Below are positions 14,801 to 31,319 of a stretch of DNA of 64,000 bases, piece by piece. Numbering within the stretch: position 1 is the first letter of the stretch; every line of letters begins with the position of its first letter. A program made the translations under genes and the position numbers. Source of the stretch: Hormiphora californensis (lineage: Eukaryota > Ctenophora > Tentaculata > Cydippida > Pleurobrachiidae); contig CM035354.1 of NCBI GenBank assembly GCA_020137815.1, forward strand, positions 682,001-746,000, in the 5' to 3' direction. The notes beneath the pieces are model-generated. The model was not told where the DNA came from and did not search any database. It was given only the letters and a program-made list of their open reading frames with translations.

Positions 14801-16231
14801 GTTTGATTCTTTGAACAGGGGTATTCTGATGCGCATTCTGAGAAGGTACGGTATTCATGACAAATTAGTCGCGGCTTAGAGAATGTTCGAATGAGGCCAC
14901 CATGGCCCGGGTTAAAACGGAGACGGACTTCACGGAAGGCTATAATTAATTCTGGCTGGCGTTTACAGGGGGACACCTGGCTCCTATTTTGTTTGTATAG
15001 CTAATGATGGCGATATCAAGAGGCGAGGACGACGTGTTGGGCTGTGGCGGACCCGAACTGAGTGCTAGGACAATGAAGCCGCCTTAAAGTGAGAGTGGAC
15101 GAATCAGAGGTGGATAGAGTTTTGTAGGTAGTAGAGAATTCGATTTCTGAGTATTTGCGTTTTTGCCGCTCAAAACGACCCACCCATCACTGTTTTTTAG
15201 ATTATTTTTTGTTATGTTGGAGAACTCCTGTTAATCAGTATGCAGCATAAAACAAATAGAAACAATCGTCGGGGTTTACTAACACATTCGAATAAATCAT
15301 GAGGTGACATGTCCATGCACAGGAAGCAGGACCAATGCAAGCCATCATATTAAAAATTTAAAGAATGTGGGTTAGTAAAACACAAGGATTGTTTCTATCG
15401 TTTGATAAATATTGATCCAGCGATCTCCCAACATAACAAAAATTATCTCAGTGATGGGTGGTTCGATTTTGAAGCGGCAAAAAAAAACGCAAAAAATGCT
15501 AGAAGCTAATCTCTTACTACTACAACAAAACTGTCCAAATTCTATTCGGTTCCACTCTCACTTTAAGTTAAGTCAAGTAAGTTCAAGTTTGAGTTGTGAT
15601 ACAAAATAAAAAATTGAGGAATTCGAACAAAAGTTGGGTGTAGAATTACCGCTTACGTTCTAGCAATGTGAATGAGGTGTTGTGGTACTCTTTCCAAAGT
15701 CCTACATTTTCTTGTTTTTATTAGAACTGGAGACAATTCACAGAACACGCTTCCTTACCGACGTGGGACGGCGAGAATTCGGAGTTGGGAAATGCAGGGT
15801 GTACGGGTTTGTCCCTCTCTTGGATCGGTATCAGTCTCGTCGTCTGAGATTCTCAAACCCATCCTGGCCTTTCATCGCTTCTTGAATGAACCAAAGGATG
15901 AATCGAAGGGGTACATCTTTGATTACGGTAGTAGTTGACATAGACAATATTTTTATGCTCTAAACCTCCCTTTACATTTGTAAGGGTGCCCAAAACAGGG
16001 TCTAGCTAGGCAAAGTAAACTATGATTTGTTACACTTACAACGTTCAAGTCTTGCCTTATCTTTAGCCCAGGAGGAGGGACGGAGTTGTTAAAAGTGGCT
16101 TGTCAGCTGAGAGCAAGACCAACTTCAACCATCTTCTCCAGTTTTGGTAGATTCTCTGAAAACTATGTAATTTTAGTTTTACGCTGGCTATTGTAAAAGT
16201 ACCGCATACCTTCGTAAACTTTCCAAACCAT
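11835..16231 (-). CDS. PRDM9-like copy P3, SET exons replaced
   Basis: The start codon is at 16229-16231, and the KRAB-like exon (about 16050-16231) and the acidic exon (about 15700-15890) are present. The finger exon occupies 11835 to about 12520, with [15 protein letters not shown] and [17 protein letters not shown] as its last two fingers. Between about 12520 and 15580, where the other copies carry the coil, zinc-knuckle and SET exons, the sequence is unrelated. I find no [14 protein letters not shown] or GEYRGKK equivalents there. As assembled this copy could encode only a KRAB-like plus finger protein or nothing. An assembly misjoin could also produce this. Confidence 0.72.
12521..15580. 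other. Foreign 3-kb block replacing the SET region of copy P3
   Basis: This block has no similarity that I can see to the matching parts of the other units. It contains several medium-length open frames without recognisable domains, for example at 13063-13635 and 13841-14191 on the minus strand, which I do not regard as genes. Its right end is the foldback element at 15083-15567. Base composition is mixed, with GC-rich pyrimidine/purine tracts near 13100-13600 and AT-rich sequence near 13750-14230. It may be a large insertion accompanied by a deletion of the SET exons. Confidence 0.55.
15083..15567. mobile_element. Foldback element of about 485 bp with long inverted arms
   Basis: The left arm (15083 to about 15315) and right arm (about 15356-15567) are inverted copies. 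CTTAAAGTGAGAGTGGA pairs with TCCACTCTCACTTTAAG, TTTGCGTTTTTGCCGCT with AGCGGCAAAAAAAAACGCAA, and CACCCATCACTG with CAGTGATGGGTGG. The central spacer is short. The arms have diverged by substitutions and indels, so the insertion is not recent. No coding sequence is present. Confidence 0.75.
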
Positions 16232-16527
16232 GGCTAAACGAAGGTGATAATGTTGTGCTGTTGCACCTCCCCCGCGCCCCTAATGTTATAATCAGCTAAG
16301 TGAGTTACTATTCAGCTGGTGAAAAGTTTGCATAAACATAGACAAGCTGTGATAAAGATAGGGTACGTATCGCTAATCGCTTGGATAGTGATTCCCTATT
16401 AGTGACCTAGATTTGTTACAAAATACACTCAAGCACCTGCGAAAACCAAAAAAATTTGTCCGTACAAAGCCAACAACCTCAACAATACAAACTTAACTTT
16501 TTCCCGTGTGAAGGATATCATTAGTGA

Positions 16528-19500
16528 TTAGTTCAAGGTCTCTGTGGACACTGGACAGGTAAACTCATGATTCCTTGCACTTGTTGATTCAGTAAACCTT
16601 CTCTCACAGTAAGAGCAAGAAAAGGGTTTCTCCCCTGTGTGTATCCTCATGTGTTTTGTAAGATCGTTTTTCAGACCAAACCCCTTACCACATACCGTGC
16701 ACTTGTATGGTTGGGCACCTGAGTGTACCAGTTGGTTTTCTTTTGTAATGATCTCTGTGTAAACCCTTACCACAGTACTTCACACTGACACAGCCTTACA
16801 CAACGTGGGCAAAATTGGTCTGGATAAATCCGGTATCTAGAAATGACATGGGACACCGGTAAATGGTGCTTATTGACGGGGTGTTCAGTTCTGAGATGCT
16901 CGTTACACTCCTCCTGGGACGGGTTCTTGACACCACACTGGTTATATCTACATTTGAAGTCTTGTGATGATGTGGTGTTTAGTACATGAAGAGTCAGATC
17001 TTTTCTCATAGCATGTAGTTACAATGGTTACATTGAAAACACCTGCTCCGTCTGAGGGGGTAGCCTTGTGGTTATCAAACACACTCTTATGATCAGTAAG
17101 GTAACCACAGTACAAACATTTGTAGTTTCCTACACCCTCGTGTACATTCCTGATGTGACTGCGAAGGTGTGGTTTTGCAGCATATCTCTTGTGACACTTG
17201 TGACACTGGTGGATCTTCTTTGGTTCAATACTACGGTTCATTTCGTTTCCCACAGTGCTACATTGGTGGTTCAGTAGTTCAGTCTCGGTTTTGAAGAGTC
17301 GATGGCAGTTAGGTTTCTGCAGTGGTACTTCTTATCTGAGGATGAGGCTTTGTTAATTCATTAAAACAATCAATTATTAAATATCAAGCGAAGCATGGCC
17401 AATGCATTGGCCGTTCGATGGCCATCAAATATTGATTATTGACGGTTTAGTTTCACAGCAGATGAATGAGGCACTTACCATCACTAGAATCCTGACGGCA
17501 GATGTCATAGCCAAGATCAGAGAAATATTCATCACCGTAAAATAGCATAATTCCTGGCCCATTCTAATTGGTTTGTAGGAATAATACTGGACCACACCTG
17601 AGAGTAAATAACTGTTGAATGAAATAACGAAAAAAGAAAAGAAAAGTATTTACTCAACGTCAACTCCTGTTCAATAAAGTCGATTGAAACAATAAAATAC
17701 CTTTACAAACTCGCATCAGAACGTTCTCTTCACACTGGCCCCTTGCCACGTTGATGAACGAAGACAGTTGCTTGATCTGTTAGGATGAAACATCCACAAA
17801 GTGGACCCACTGTACTGGTTTAAACTTCCATGCGCGTACCCAGACTTTTTCCACTTTGTGCCAGTTCTGGTAATTCTTTGAGTCAAATTCTTTTTCCTCT
17901 GCCTACGCAGCCTGAGAAAAGGGATGTTATATTTTACAGACTTGGAAAAAGTTATACATAATACAATGGAGCAAGAAACAAAGCTGATCGATATTATTAT
18001 CCAGCTAGCCCATTATCTGTACACACAACACTTACCAATGATAACTCCAGGTCTTTAATAAACTCTGCCAGCGAAGGACACCAAACCAAGCATGGGTATT
18101 TTGGAATGTGTCTATCTTGTGAAAACTGGGGACGGGGAACTTTTTGGGGCTCTTTAGTTACCAGAAGCAGTAATGACTCTGAACAAGGTTCCAGGTCGCC
18201 ATGTAGCTCACAGAGTGACGGGGAACAAGAGCCTTCACCTCCAACCAATCTGAGGGAAGGAAATTGGGGTCATAGAATTGACGGGGAAAGAGTTTTTTAT
18301 TTCTAATATAAATCTGTTTATTTCCCCCGGACACTTACAATAATCATCAGTATCATCATCCATCACAAAAGAGGTGTATGAGATCCCTTCCTTAAGCTTC
18401 CTCACCGGGTTCCTTCTCACCTTCCCTCCCCTTCATCATCTTACTGCCCCCGCGTCTTCTTGGGGTTAGGTGGTTTAGTGGCATACAAGAAAAGTCAGAT
18501 ATGCCAGGATTCCTGTTATCACTGTTTAGATACCTTATCAAATTTCTTCATCTCCAAGAAAATCAAAATCATCTATTTCATCTTGTTCTTCATGTTATGT
18601 AGTGGGGTGGCTTGACTGTTCATGGTAGTTGATGTGGATTGGTCAATTGGTGTTGCAATTCGGTACTTTCTGCGGTATCTTTGCAGGGACACTTTCATCG
18701 TCTGGTATAACAATCCTGCTCACAACTCTATAAGATATCCAGCATTTTTTATCAAACCTGCCGGGAAAAAGACGGTATTAATATGGGAAATTAAAAAGGA
18801 ATCTATGAACAGAAGGTGTACAGTATGTACTACTTGCTCCGATATCCGGGCACCCCGATTTACCGGTAAAACCCTTTCCCCGAGCATTCCGGTAAACCGG
18901 GCCCCAAAATGTAATTGAATACTGATCTGTTAGCACAAATCATAAATTTCTTCATGATACTTACTCTTCGTTTGAAAGATCGTCTTCGTTTTAGTCACGA
19001 CCATGATTATCGCAGTATATCGGTCGATTGAAGTTTAATTAAGGAACCTCTACCTCAGGCACATCTTCCAGATCGCCAGAACCAGAGCGGTTGCACACAG
19101 AAATTAATTGCCAGACGTCCAGTTCCCTTTTCAACTCTCGCCAGCATCACTGAACAGAAAAGAATGTAACTTCATAATCAGCTGAATTAAATACCAGTTA
19201 AAAGGGAAGCAAAACATAAAATAAAAGCCAGGACTGCAAAAAAAGTAGATTTTGAAGATAAATTTTAGAAGTTAGTTTACTTCTTTCAGAAATAAAGATC
19301 TTCTCAGTTAGTTAGGGTTCTTCGAACATTCAACGTTCAGCTATTTAGATCAGGGAGTAAATTACCCAATAACATACGATCACACTACAACAACTGTGTC
19401 TCTGAGCAAACGACATTGAGAGATCCTTCTGGTGCAGTAATGCAAGTTTTTTCTTATTCACTATCTGGAATTGACTGTTCAAATATCTCGTCTAGATCAA

Positions 19501-20484
19501 ACGTCCGAGTCTTGTTGATGGATTCCCTTGTTTATCTCGGGCTGGAAAATTAAGAAGGTTGTTGATTCTAGGTGTCCGTTAAATTGCAACAGCAGTATGT
19601 TAGTTCTTAGTGTGATAGCTATATAATATATAAAACTGCAGTGTCTAATATTATAGAAGCCGTCATAGCAATTTGGTTTAATAGTCGTAGCCACTTATAT
19701 GAGCCTGCTTCTAGCAAGCTGAGTTATCGGTGGTGTGGACTAGGTTCCAACTGGTCCTCCAGTTATATATGTTTTATTAGAACTGGAGATAGCTTCCATG
19801 TCAGAAACACGTTCATCGATCTGACTTGTGGAGTATCTGTAGAGATGAAGTCATAGTTGAGCCTAGTGTCGAAGGTCAATTGAGGTGCTTACAGTGCGGT
19901 AGTCCCGCTCTCTTGTGATCGGCTATCAGTCGCTTCTTATTGAGATTGCTCTAGTATTATTAACCCTCCTTGATGTCTTTTCATAGCTCTGATAGCTCGT
20001 AGTACAATGGATGATATGTGTTTTACAAGACTATTGGGGTATCATAGTTATAATATGAGAGATGAAATCAACGATTGTTCAGGAGGTTATTGCCTATTTT
20101 TAGACCATCCGTTACATTTAGAGTGCTCATGACCATCTTTAAGACTCACACGTAGGGTCTAGCTAGGCAAAGAAAACTATGATGTACTGTAAGCTAAGAT
20201 CGCATGTGCTAGACCTTGGCGTCGATATCTTTAGTGCCAGGAAGGTAGTAGGTCGAGCCGGTTAGTTATTGTATGCTTATGTAAAAGTGGCGGCACGATG
20301 TACGTGCGAGACGCCATGCTTCACGCAGTACTTACAGTACCCCTTTAGTTTCGCCACAATTTAGTGCGTATGATCTCTCTGCAAAATCTTCCTTGACTGT
20401 ATCATTCTGATATCATGCGAGTGCTCTCTGTCCTTGAAAGTACTCCGCGAACCTATCGCTAATCACGTTCACCTACAACACGAT
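16528..20484 (-). CDS. PRDM9-like copy P4, finger half well preserved
   Basis: The finger exon (16528 to about 17325) is the best preserved in the array. Fingers in order include [38 protein letters not shown], a third frameshifted finger, FKCRYNQCGVKNPSQEE, then [19 protein letters not shown] and [19 protein letters not shown], the last ending in C rather than H. The exon opens with a further degenerate finger, CHRLFKTETELLNHQC. The YGDEY SET exon is 17479-17597, the rest of SET lies near 17700-17925, and the knuckle exon [13 protein letters not shown] near 18175-18250. A 5' acidic exon EEQDEIDDFDFLGD is near 18545-18590. The start, near 20482-20484, is inferred by alignment to the other copies. 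From about 18.6 kb the sequence is increasingly noisy. Confidence 0.75.
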
Positions 20485-23400
20485 GGCTAAACTGCGCACT
20501 GGGTGATAATGTATACCTATGAATCAGCTAAGTGATGTGTTACTGTGTCTGGCAATAGGTGGGACAGGTTGTGCATATGTGAGTGTAAATAGTTCATATG
20601 CGAAGCTGTAGTGTAGCAAGATTTAGAGTAAGTAGGTGCGCTGGATAGTTGTAGTAGTAGGTGGGGAACCGAAGCTGTCAGGAGATGATGTAGGTAGATT
20701 AGACGAGACATTGTAGAAACTGATGGACCTGCACAATGACTGTATGAAAATAGGATACATATATCTAACGTAAGACATACACATCACAGAGTACAATCAG
20801 AAATTTGTTACAAAATACTGTAAGTAGCTCCACGCTTTCACTCGAATTTGAGCCTTCTTGCCACTACCTTTATCATCTCTTAGATCCTATCGAAATCTTG
20901 TGACACTCTATCTCTCTCAGTACGTGCTTCAGCACTACTCTTAACTCATTCTCTCATCTTACCTCTCGAATATCCCATAACTCTAACTCTTCTTATTGTC
21001 TCGTCGTTTAAATGCAGCCCCACCCCCCTACTGGTAATTGTTGATTGGTGGAAATGTCGCTAGCAACCGTTGTGCCACGTGAAAATTGAGAGGGTATTAG
21101 GGGCGCATGGTTGGATTGCTATACTAGCCCACGGCCAGATGGAGTACAGCCGCACATCCCTGCACCAGGACAGTGCTCTTGGGCAAGTCCGACACCGTCA
21201 CCTCCCGACGCGCATCCTCATCTGTTACATCTATGTCGAGGGGGACCGAGCTGCTTGCAACATCCGGTGCGCTGCTGACAGTAAAGGCGGTGTTCACTAG
21301 TAATCTATGTAATTTATGTAGCATTATCTCAACTGATAAAGCTAAAGTCATTCATCGTCTCTTTAGCCAGCTCATCCCAGTCATGCTCGATAGTGTATAG
21401 TTTCCTAATTGTTCAATAGGGTCTACTGTAGACATTTTAGATGGGTTGGATATCTCGTGTCTCCTTGAATGTTGGAGCCTCAGATGAGGCTAATGGGAAT
21501 GAATCCTCTACACACCTATATTGAGAGCCATCATGTGATATTTGTAATGCGGGTGCGTCAGGAAAATGGGTTTCTGGCAAGCTTCTTTGTGTCTTCTCAT
21601 GTGTCATTAGTTGTAGTAATTACTTAGGTCACAGGACTGGAGAACTCTATACGCACTCCACTGCGTAGCACTTGATGTAGGGTGAGGCTCACTTATCATA
21701 TACTGAGTGTGTCTAGTTGAGTGACCTATGCTTACTTTGTAATGCATCTCGATCACTCCCTGTGTCATATACCTCTCTTCATCCATCTCCAGACTCGCAC
21801 TGCGACATCTGCTGCTTCGTTCTATTACTATCTGCTCTCTGTCTGCACACCGACCTCAAGTACTACTATGTCACTCGTCCCTCCTGCTCTATCTGCATAC
21901 ATCACTCTCTCTGCATTACTTCTCAGCTATGTAGAGACAGCAGTGTGAGGCACTGCACTTAATTAAAAAAAAAAGAATTAATGTATATACATTAGTGATT
22001 TGCTTCATTACGGTTGTGTGGTCATTCATTAGTTGCCATTAGTATTAGTTGGATGTGAGTTGAGTGGATCATAGTTCGAGGTAGTGCTCGTTCCGACTCC
22101 TGCTGGGTACAGGTTATGGGTTGTACTCGTTGACCTACACTAAATGCTATCAGAACACCATCTCCCATGCAGAGTACTCGTCACATCTCTTCTGAACGTT
22201 GTCCTCTTCGTGTCTCTCGTCGGTCGGTGGTTATGTACATGGAGAGTAAGACTCTCTGTGTTGTAACTCTCATATCTCGTCACTAGTAGTCTCTCTACAT
22301 CTCTCTGCTACCGCATTCCTATCGTATCTCAAGTTAACGCACCATCGTCCTTGACTCCAGTGCATCTCTGACGTAGTTTGACTATAGCCTTGCGTCGTCA
22401 CGATGCACTAAGTATTTGCTCTTTTACTTCATAAGTACTCGGTATAGGTAAGCCCTAGATACTATAACTCGCACTCTGTTGACATCTCTCTCTTACTTCT
22501 ACACCTCGTAGTGTCACTCTCCTGCTGTCTAATGCAGCTCTTGAGACTGGACTGTACGTAATGTTATATTTTTAGAGTGAGACCAGATCTGTCAGCATAC
22601 TCCATCTTGTTCGACGCACATTGGGATTGTCATCACGGGCATGTTGATAGTTGAAATGACGGATCCATTCTTTCTCGGTCGTCAATTACTACGGTTCACT
22701 TTCCGTTTCACAGTCGCAGCATTCTGGGCCCTGCGTTCAGTAGTTTCGTACGATCCTCGGTTGTTTTTGAAGTTTGATGTAGCTCTGAGGATGAGCAGTT
22801 AGGTTTCTGCTGGGGAGTGTGAATGTAGTTATTTTTTTTGTTGACTGGGGATGTGGAAGCGGTTTGATGCGATGGTGGTAGCTTTGCTATGATTTCATTC
22901 AAAAAACAAGCAGAGAGTATCAATGCGGGGGTGTTTGACTGAGGCATGAGACAAGCGGGTAGTTGATTGGATTGACGGAAGTGTAGTGTTCACAGGGGCA
23001 GATAGGTTAGTGAGTGAGCATGCTTACCATCAACTACGAATTCCTGACGTGCAGCGTATCTAAGTATAGCCCAAGTATCAGAGCTAAATATAGTCTCCAG
23101 ATGACTAAATTCGATGACTATAAGATCCTGGACTCCTATTACTTATCTAGGTTTGCAGAGGGGGAAAACATACTTGGACCACCCCTCGAGCCACTGATAA
23201 ATAATCCTGACTAACCCCCTTGTAGGACTGCCCCACTATACTCTAAAATCAAAGCTACATCACATCCACTTTACTCTGATACTACTCTACTCTCTCTCTG
23301 CTTACTATAACTCTAGGACTATCGTTCGAATACATAGTGATGATTCTGTCTATCTACATCTCTATGTACATCTCATCTACCTCTTATATAACTCGCTCTC

Positions 23401-26180
23401 TCCATTCAGAGTACGTCGTCTCTTCATCTACTGGCTGACTCTTGCCTCTCGCTGACACGCTCGTCCTGCTACATTCATCTCTGAGTCACATGTCGCCAGC
23501 TCAGTCACCGAAATGCAGTTGCATTGCCTGACTGAGTAGGATTGGAGTATGAGATGCACTATTGCATCACCAAATGGCTGGTACCACCATGCGTCAACGC
23601 AGGTGATGTACTACTCCCCTCCATGGACGTGACTTCCTAGACTACACTTATCATCACGCATGTCGCTGGTCTCAGGTTCTTTAGGACAGGTAGTTCTTTG
23701 TGCTTTTAGAACGATCAGTTCATTCTATTACCTCTGTACACGCTCTGAGAGAGTGGGGGTCTGTGAATAGGGACTGTTACTGACACCCTTTTGATGGTAA
23801 GGAGTGTGCTTTTGCTCAAGGTGTCTGATCCCTAAGTTGACTTGAGTTCAGCTTCTGCGCCAAAGTAGGTGCTATAACAATTGGCAAGAATACAATCAGA
23901 GCTATCAGACATGCTCGAATTATGAGTCCCAGTAAGTTAGAGTCTTCGCACTTACTTAGTCGCTATTGTAGTCATCCCAATACAAACCGCATGCCAATGT
24001 ATAAATACAGTGTATATTGAATTATCTACTAACTCTTCTCGCCCAGACTGAAGTTATATGAAACCAATCCCTAGCTAGTGGTTCCCAGGTACTTTTAGGA
24101 AAGCTGCCTCATTATCTCCAATGCCATAAAACCAATGAGGACAGGGGAAAACACCCCTTCCTCCTTACGTTACGCGCCCCTCGGCTTTCAGTACCCCCAT
24201 CGTTGTTGATGAAGCTTCCCCGTACATGGTATTTGCTATATAATGTATTATGTAATCAAGGTTTCCAGCGGTACGCCTGATCTGTCTGAGTAAGACAGAT
24301 ATGGATGGGAGATACAATAGTTCCTTGTCGTCCATACTCAAGCAATCGAAAGGGCAACCCACGACTGATGCGCGCGTTATGCTGAATCTCACCTCCCGCA
24401 GGTGAATTATTGTACTCACCCACCTCCAATTTCGATTGCATCATACCAAACTGCCCAGTCCACAATAATCTCATGCCATAAGCGGACGACTTTTCTAATA
24501 CTAAGGATCGGTGATATTGACATCTTGCCCCGGAAACTAGAGCATCATACGCACTCACTGTATCATGCAGTCATCACCACGAGATCTAGTATTTGTTAAG
24601 TGTGTGATTCGCAATGTACCTAGCACGATTTACGCGACCGCAGGTTGACCTGGACACAGTGCACACTAGCCACACCCCATTGACCAGATCAAGGCTTGTA
24701 CTTCCAAGCATGCTTTCTATCTTCTTGGAGGCAGAGTGGCATACAAACATAGTACCGATTTCCAGGATCATTGTTATCACGTTTCGATACCTCATCACTA
24801 TTATCTCATCTCCAAGAAAGTCAAAATCAGCTATCTCATCTTGTTTTTCAATGTAATGTAGTGGTCTTGTGATGTGATGGGTTGGTTAGTGGACTTGTCA
24901 TGAGTGAGCGTGGACAATTATGCAGATTACAACGGGTCACCCTGTTCACCGTCGGTATCTTTTTTCAGGGGAACACACTTCTCAGATTCGCTCTGGCTCC
25001 CTATTAGCGAACATTGATAACAGAACTCCCGTGCTCAATTCTCTTAGTTGCAGCACAGCTATGCCGTAGATCTTTTTTAGTCAAACCTAGACGCGTGAGG
25101 ACATTATAGTTATCATAGAAAGTGTCGTTGTGCTTATGGGAAGAAGGACGAGAGTAATGGAGAGAGTTATTGGCAAAAAGAGAGAGTAATCATATAGATC
25201 TGTCAGGAATAGTTAGATCTAAACTATTCTTCTATGGCTGTCCAGCAACTCAGTCTCGCAGAGCTGAGAAGATCTGAGATTCTCGCTTTTTGTTGAGTCG
25301 AGACGAGATAGTTACAGACATCATGGGGATGTGTTCGGTCGAGATTTTATTCAATCGAGCTTCCGTCTACACGATTATGATATATCGTCATCAGGTTATG
25401 GGACTGACGAGTTGAACGACATTATAAGGCGTGGTAACTATTAGACACTGATTGTGGCCAGACTGATATCACCTCTTTTCTTCGTTCCCTTTTAACGTCG
25501 TGCTATGATCACTCGCTCTTCATACAGATACCCAGTATACACCTATATGTCTCAGTCATAACTGCGCTAAGCTATTGCAGCTGAGCAAGATAGCTCTAAC
25601 TAGCTGCCGATAGTATATGCTTATCCACGGACAGAAGGCATCGGAGACTAACTCGCTCTCTCGTAGGTGTGGTGAAACTTATCAAGACGATGCCATTATT
25701 ATCTCAGCACGGTAATTCCGGAAGTTTCTTCTTCTTACGAAATCAGGAATAACAGCTATTATTTCTAGCTTCAGGTCCGGTTCTTCTGATCTAGAAGCGA
25801 TTCTCAAAAGTTTCGTTTTCGATAACCGAGTCTACCAGGGGACCCACTAATAACGTAGCGTTCTGATTGAGCATCTCTGGCTTTAGTTATCCAGTATACA
25901 GTGGCGGGGCAAAGTGTACCTGAGCTGACGCAGTGACTGGTCTTATTTTGGATCCTTTTAGGATTCCGTTTCGGTAGCAAGTACACTTCATTTGCACTAA
26001 CACGTCCTATATATGACCCCCTGTCTCTATCTTCTAATAGTATCTGGATACCTACGTGACTGGATGCATATGTATCTCAGTCTGAGAGGGCGTCATACCC
26101 GCTCAGGTTCTATTGCTAGAACATGTCTAGTCTAGGACCAACTCAGAGTTGGGAGTAGAAGCTAGTTCGTTGCCCATTCT
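20485..26180 (-). pseudogene. PRDM9-like copy P5, heavily degraded or error-filled
   Basis: Order and content follow the other units, but with extra bases scattered every few positions. GTTATGTACATGGAGAGTAA near 22235 matches the finger exon, ACGGTTCACTTTCCGTTTC near 22690 matches the first-finger linker, and the SET exon donor area is recognisable near 23025-23060. AAGTCAAAATCAGCTATCTC near 24815 matches the acidic exon, and GAATAACAGCTATTATTTCT near 25745 the coil exon. No KRAB-like start exon is recognisable before the low-complexity tract at 26.4 kb. Insertions vastly outnumber substitutions, which is unlike natural decay and resembles uncorrected long-read sequence. Confidence 0.55.
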
Positions 26181-26404
26181 TTTATTTACAATTAATCAAA
26201 AACACAAACCACCCGCAACTTTTTATTAAAATTTTTAAACTCCTACCTATTCCCTCACCCACGAGTTCCCATCCAAACACAGAATGGCAAGATATGATGA
26301 GTGAAAAAGATTTGGAGGGTGGTATTGTGCGGCGAATGGGGAGCAGGTATATGGGGGGTAGGAACCACGTTGGGGGCGGGGCCATCTTGGGGTAATACGC
26401 AAAA

Positions 26405-28065
26405 GCAGGGTGCGCAGTGGGGGCGCAAGGTGGGCTTCGCCAGCCGATCTATCTCTCTCTCTCGCTCTATCCGCGCGCGCGAGAGCGCTCGGGAGAGTAG
26501 CGATGCGGAGCGCGAGCGCTAGCGAGGCGCGGAGCCATAAGCGAGCGAGAGAGAGAGGAGGAGAGCTAGCGCTAGCCGAGCGCGTAGAGATACGGCGAGG
26601 AGAGATGATAACACTATCGCGATCTCTATACGATAGCGCTATCGTAGATCTATCGCAGATGATAGCGAGCTTCTCTCTCTCTCTCTTCTATATCTTATAA
26701 TCTATCATCTAATATCTATCCATCTATCCTATCTCTCTGATCTCTCTCTCTCTTCCTTCTATATCTTCGATTCTTCTCATCTCTCTCTCTCTCTCTCTCA
26801 TCCTCTCCTTCTCTCTCTTCTCCTCTCTCTCTCTCTTCTCTCTCTCTCTCTCCCTCTCCTCTCTCCTCTCTCCTCTTTTCTCTCTCTCTCTTCTCTCTCA
26901 TCTCTCGCTCTCTCTCTCTCTCTCGCTATCGCGCCTTAGCTGATCTTCCTCTCTTTCTCTCTCTATCTCTCAATTCTCTCTATCTTCCTCTCTTTCAATC
27001 CATCTCCCTCTTTTCATTGTCCATGCATTCCTTCTTTCCCATGTTTATGTCTCTTGGCTGCTATTTGGATTTGATCCAATGGGCATGTGTTTTGACAATG
27101 GACAGTTCCCCTATCTTTTTCTATCTTTCTATCTTTTTTTTGTACTAAATTATAGTGCAATGTGTTGGGAAGTTTTGACTTGACTTGTGTCAACAACATA
27201 CGCGTATCAAATGTGGAGCCCCCTTAAGCGTTCGATCACACGGCCTCTTCCACCTTCTCATCTATCTCTCTCGAAGATCTCGCTCGCTATAGCGCGAGCT
27301 ATCTATCGAGAGCTAGCGCCATCTAGGCGAGGATCTTATCGCGAGTCGATATCTAGAGAGAGCTCTATGTGAGCCTCGAGAGCTAGAGAGCTAAGGATAT
27401 CTCTCTATCTAGAGATCGAGAGCAGCGAGGACGAGCGGCTAGCGATCGCGATCTCTTCTCTCTCTCTCTGATCTCTTCGCTCACTCTCTCTCTTCCCCCT
27501 TTCTTAATCTCTACTGGGTTGCCGGGGGGTGGGTCGGGGTGTGCCGGTGGTGCCAGGTTATAATTATTTTGAGCTATCAGTGGTCTCATCATGGTATCGG
27601 TGTTTTGTCCCTACCTCACCCGTGAGGTGATCGGACTTCGGACGGAGTGGGTTTGCCCCGCCCCCTTCGTCCCTCAACGCAGGCCCCCCGACGCCCAGCG
27701 AAACATTGCCACGTTGAGAGCCAGCAGAGCAGCGCGTTGCTGTTCCAATCCGTTACAGGACCCTCCTTCCTCTATCTCTCGCTTTGAAGGACGAGGCAGA
27801 GGAGAGAGCGGAGGAAATGAGAGAGGAGGGAGGCTAGAGGAGAGAGAGAGAGCGACGAGGAACAGTAGAGAACGTGCTGAGCGAGAGCTCGCGGGCTAGA
27901 TATCTCTCTCTAGCTCGCTTACGCTCTGATCTAGCTCATATCGCTCGTATATCGCTCTCTCCCTGTCTCTCTCCTATCTCTCCCTCTCTTCTCTCTCTCT
28001 CTCTCTCTCTCTCTTCTTCTCCCTCCTCTTTTCTCTTTTTCTCTCTCCCTTCCTCCTTTTAACAG
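26405..28065. repeat. Irregular GA/CT low-complexity tract
   Basis: This stretch is dominated by CTCT/GAGA runs broken by GCGC, TAGC, GATC and ATCTAT strings. A less biased island at about 27000-27240 and another at about 27480-27760 sit inside it. I find no exon in the islands. It lies where the array ends and the CELF exons begin, so it may hide an assembly join. Open frames here are microsatellite translations. Confidence 0.8.
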
Positions 28066-28080
28066 CTCTCATATCTCCAG

Positions 28081-31319
<3,239 letters not shown>

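Noticed and set aside
24165-24558. Overlapping frames of 84 and 100 codons on the minus strand
   Set aside because: They fall in the noisy degraded PRDM9-like unit and do not correspond to any exon of the better copies.
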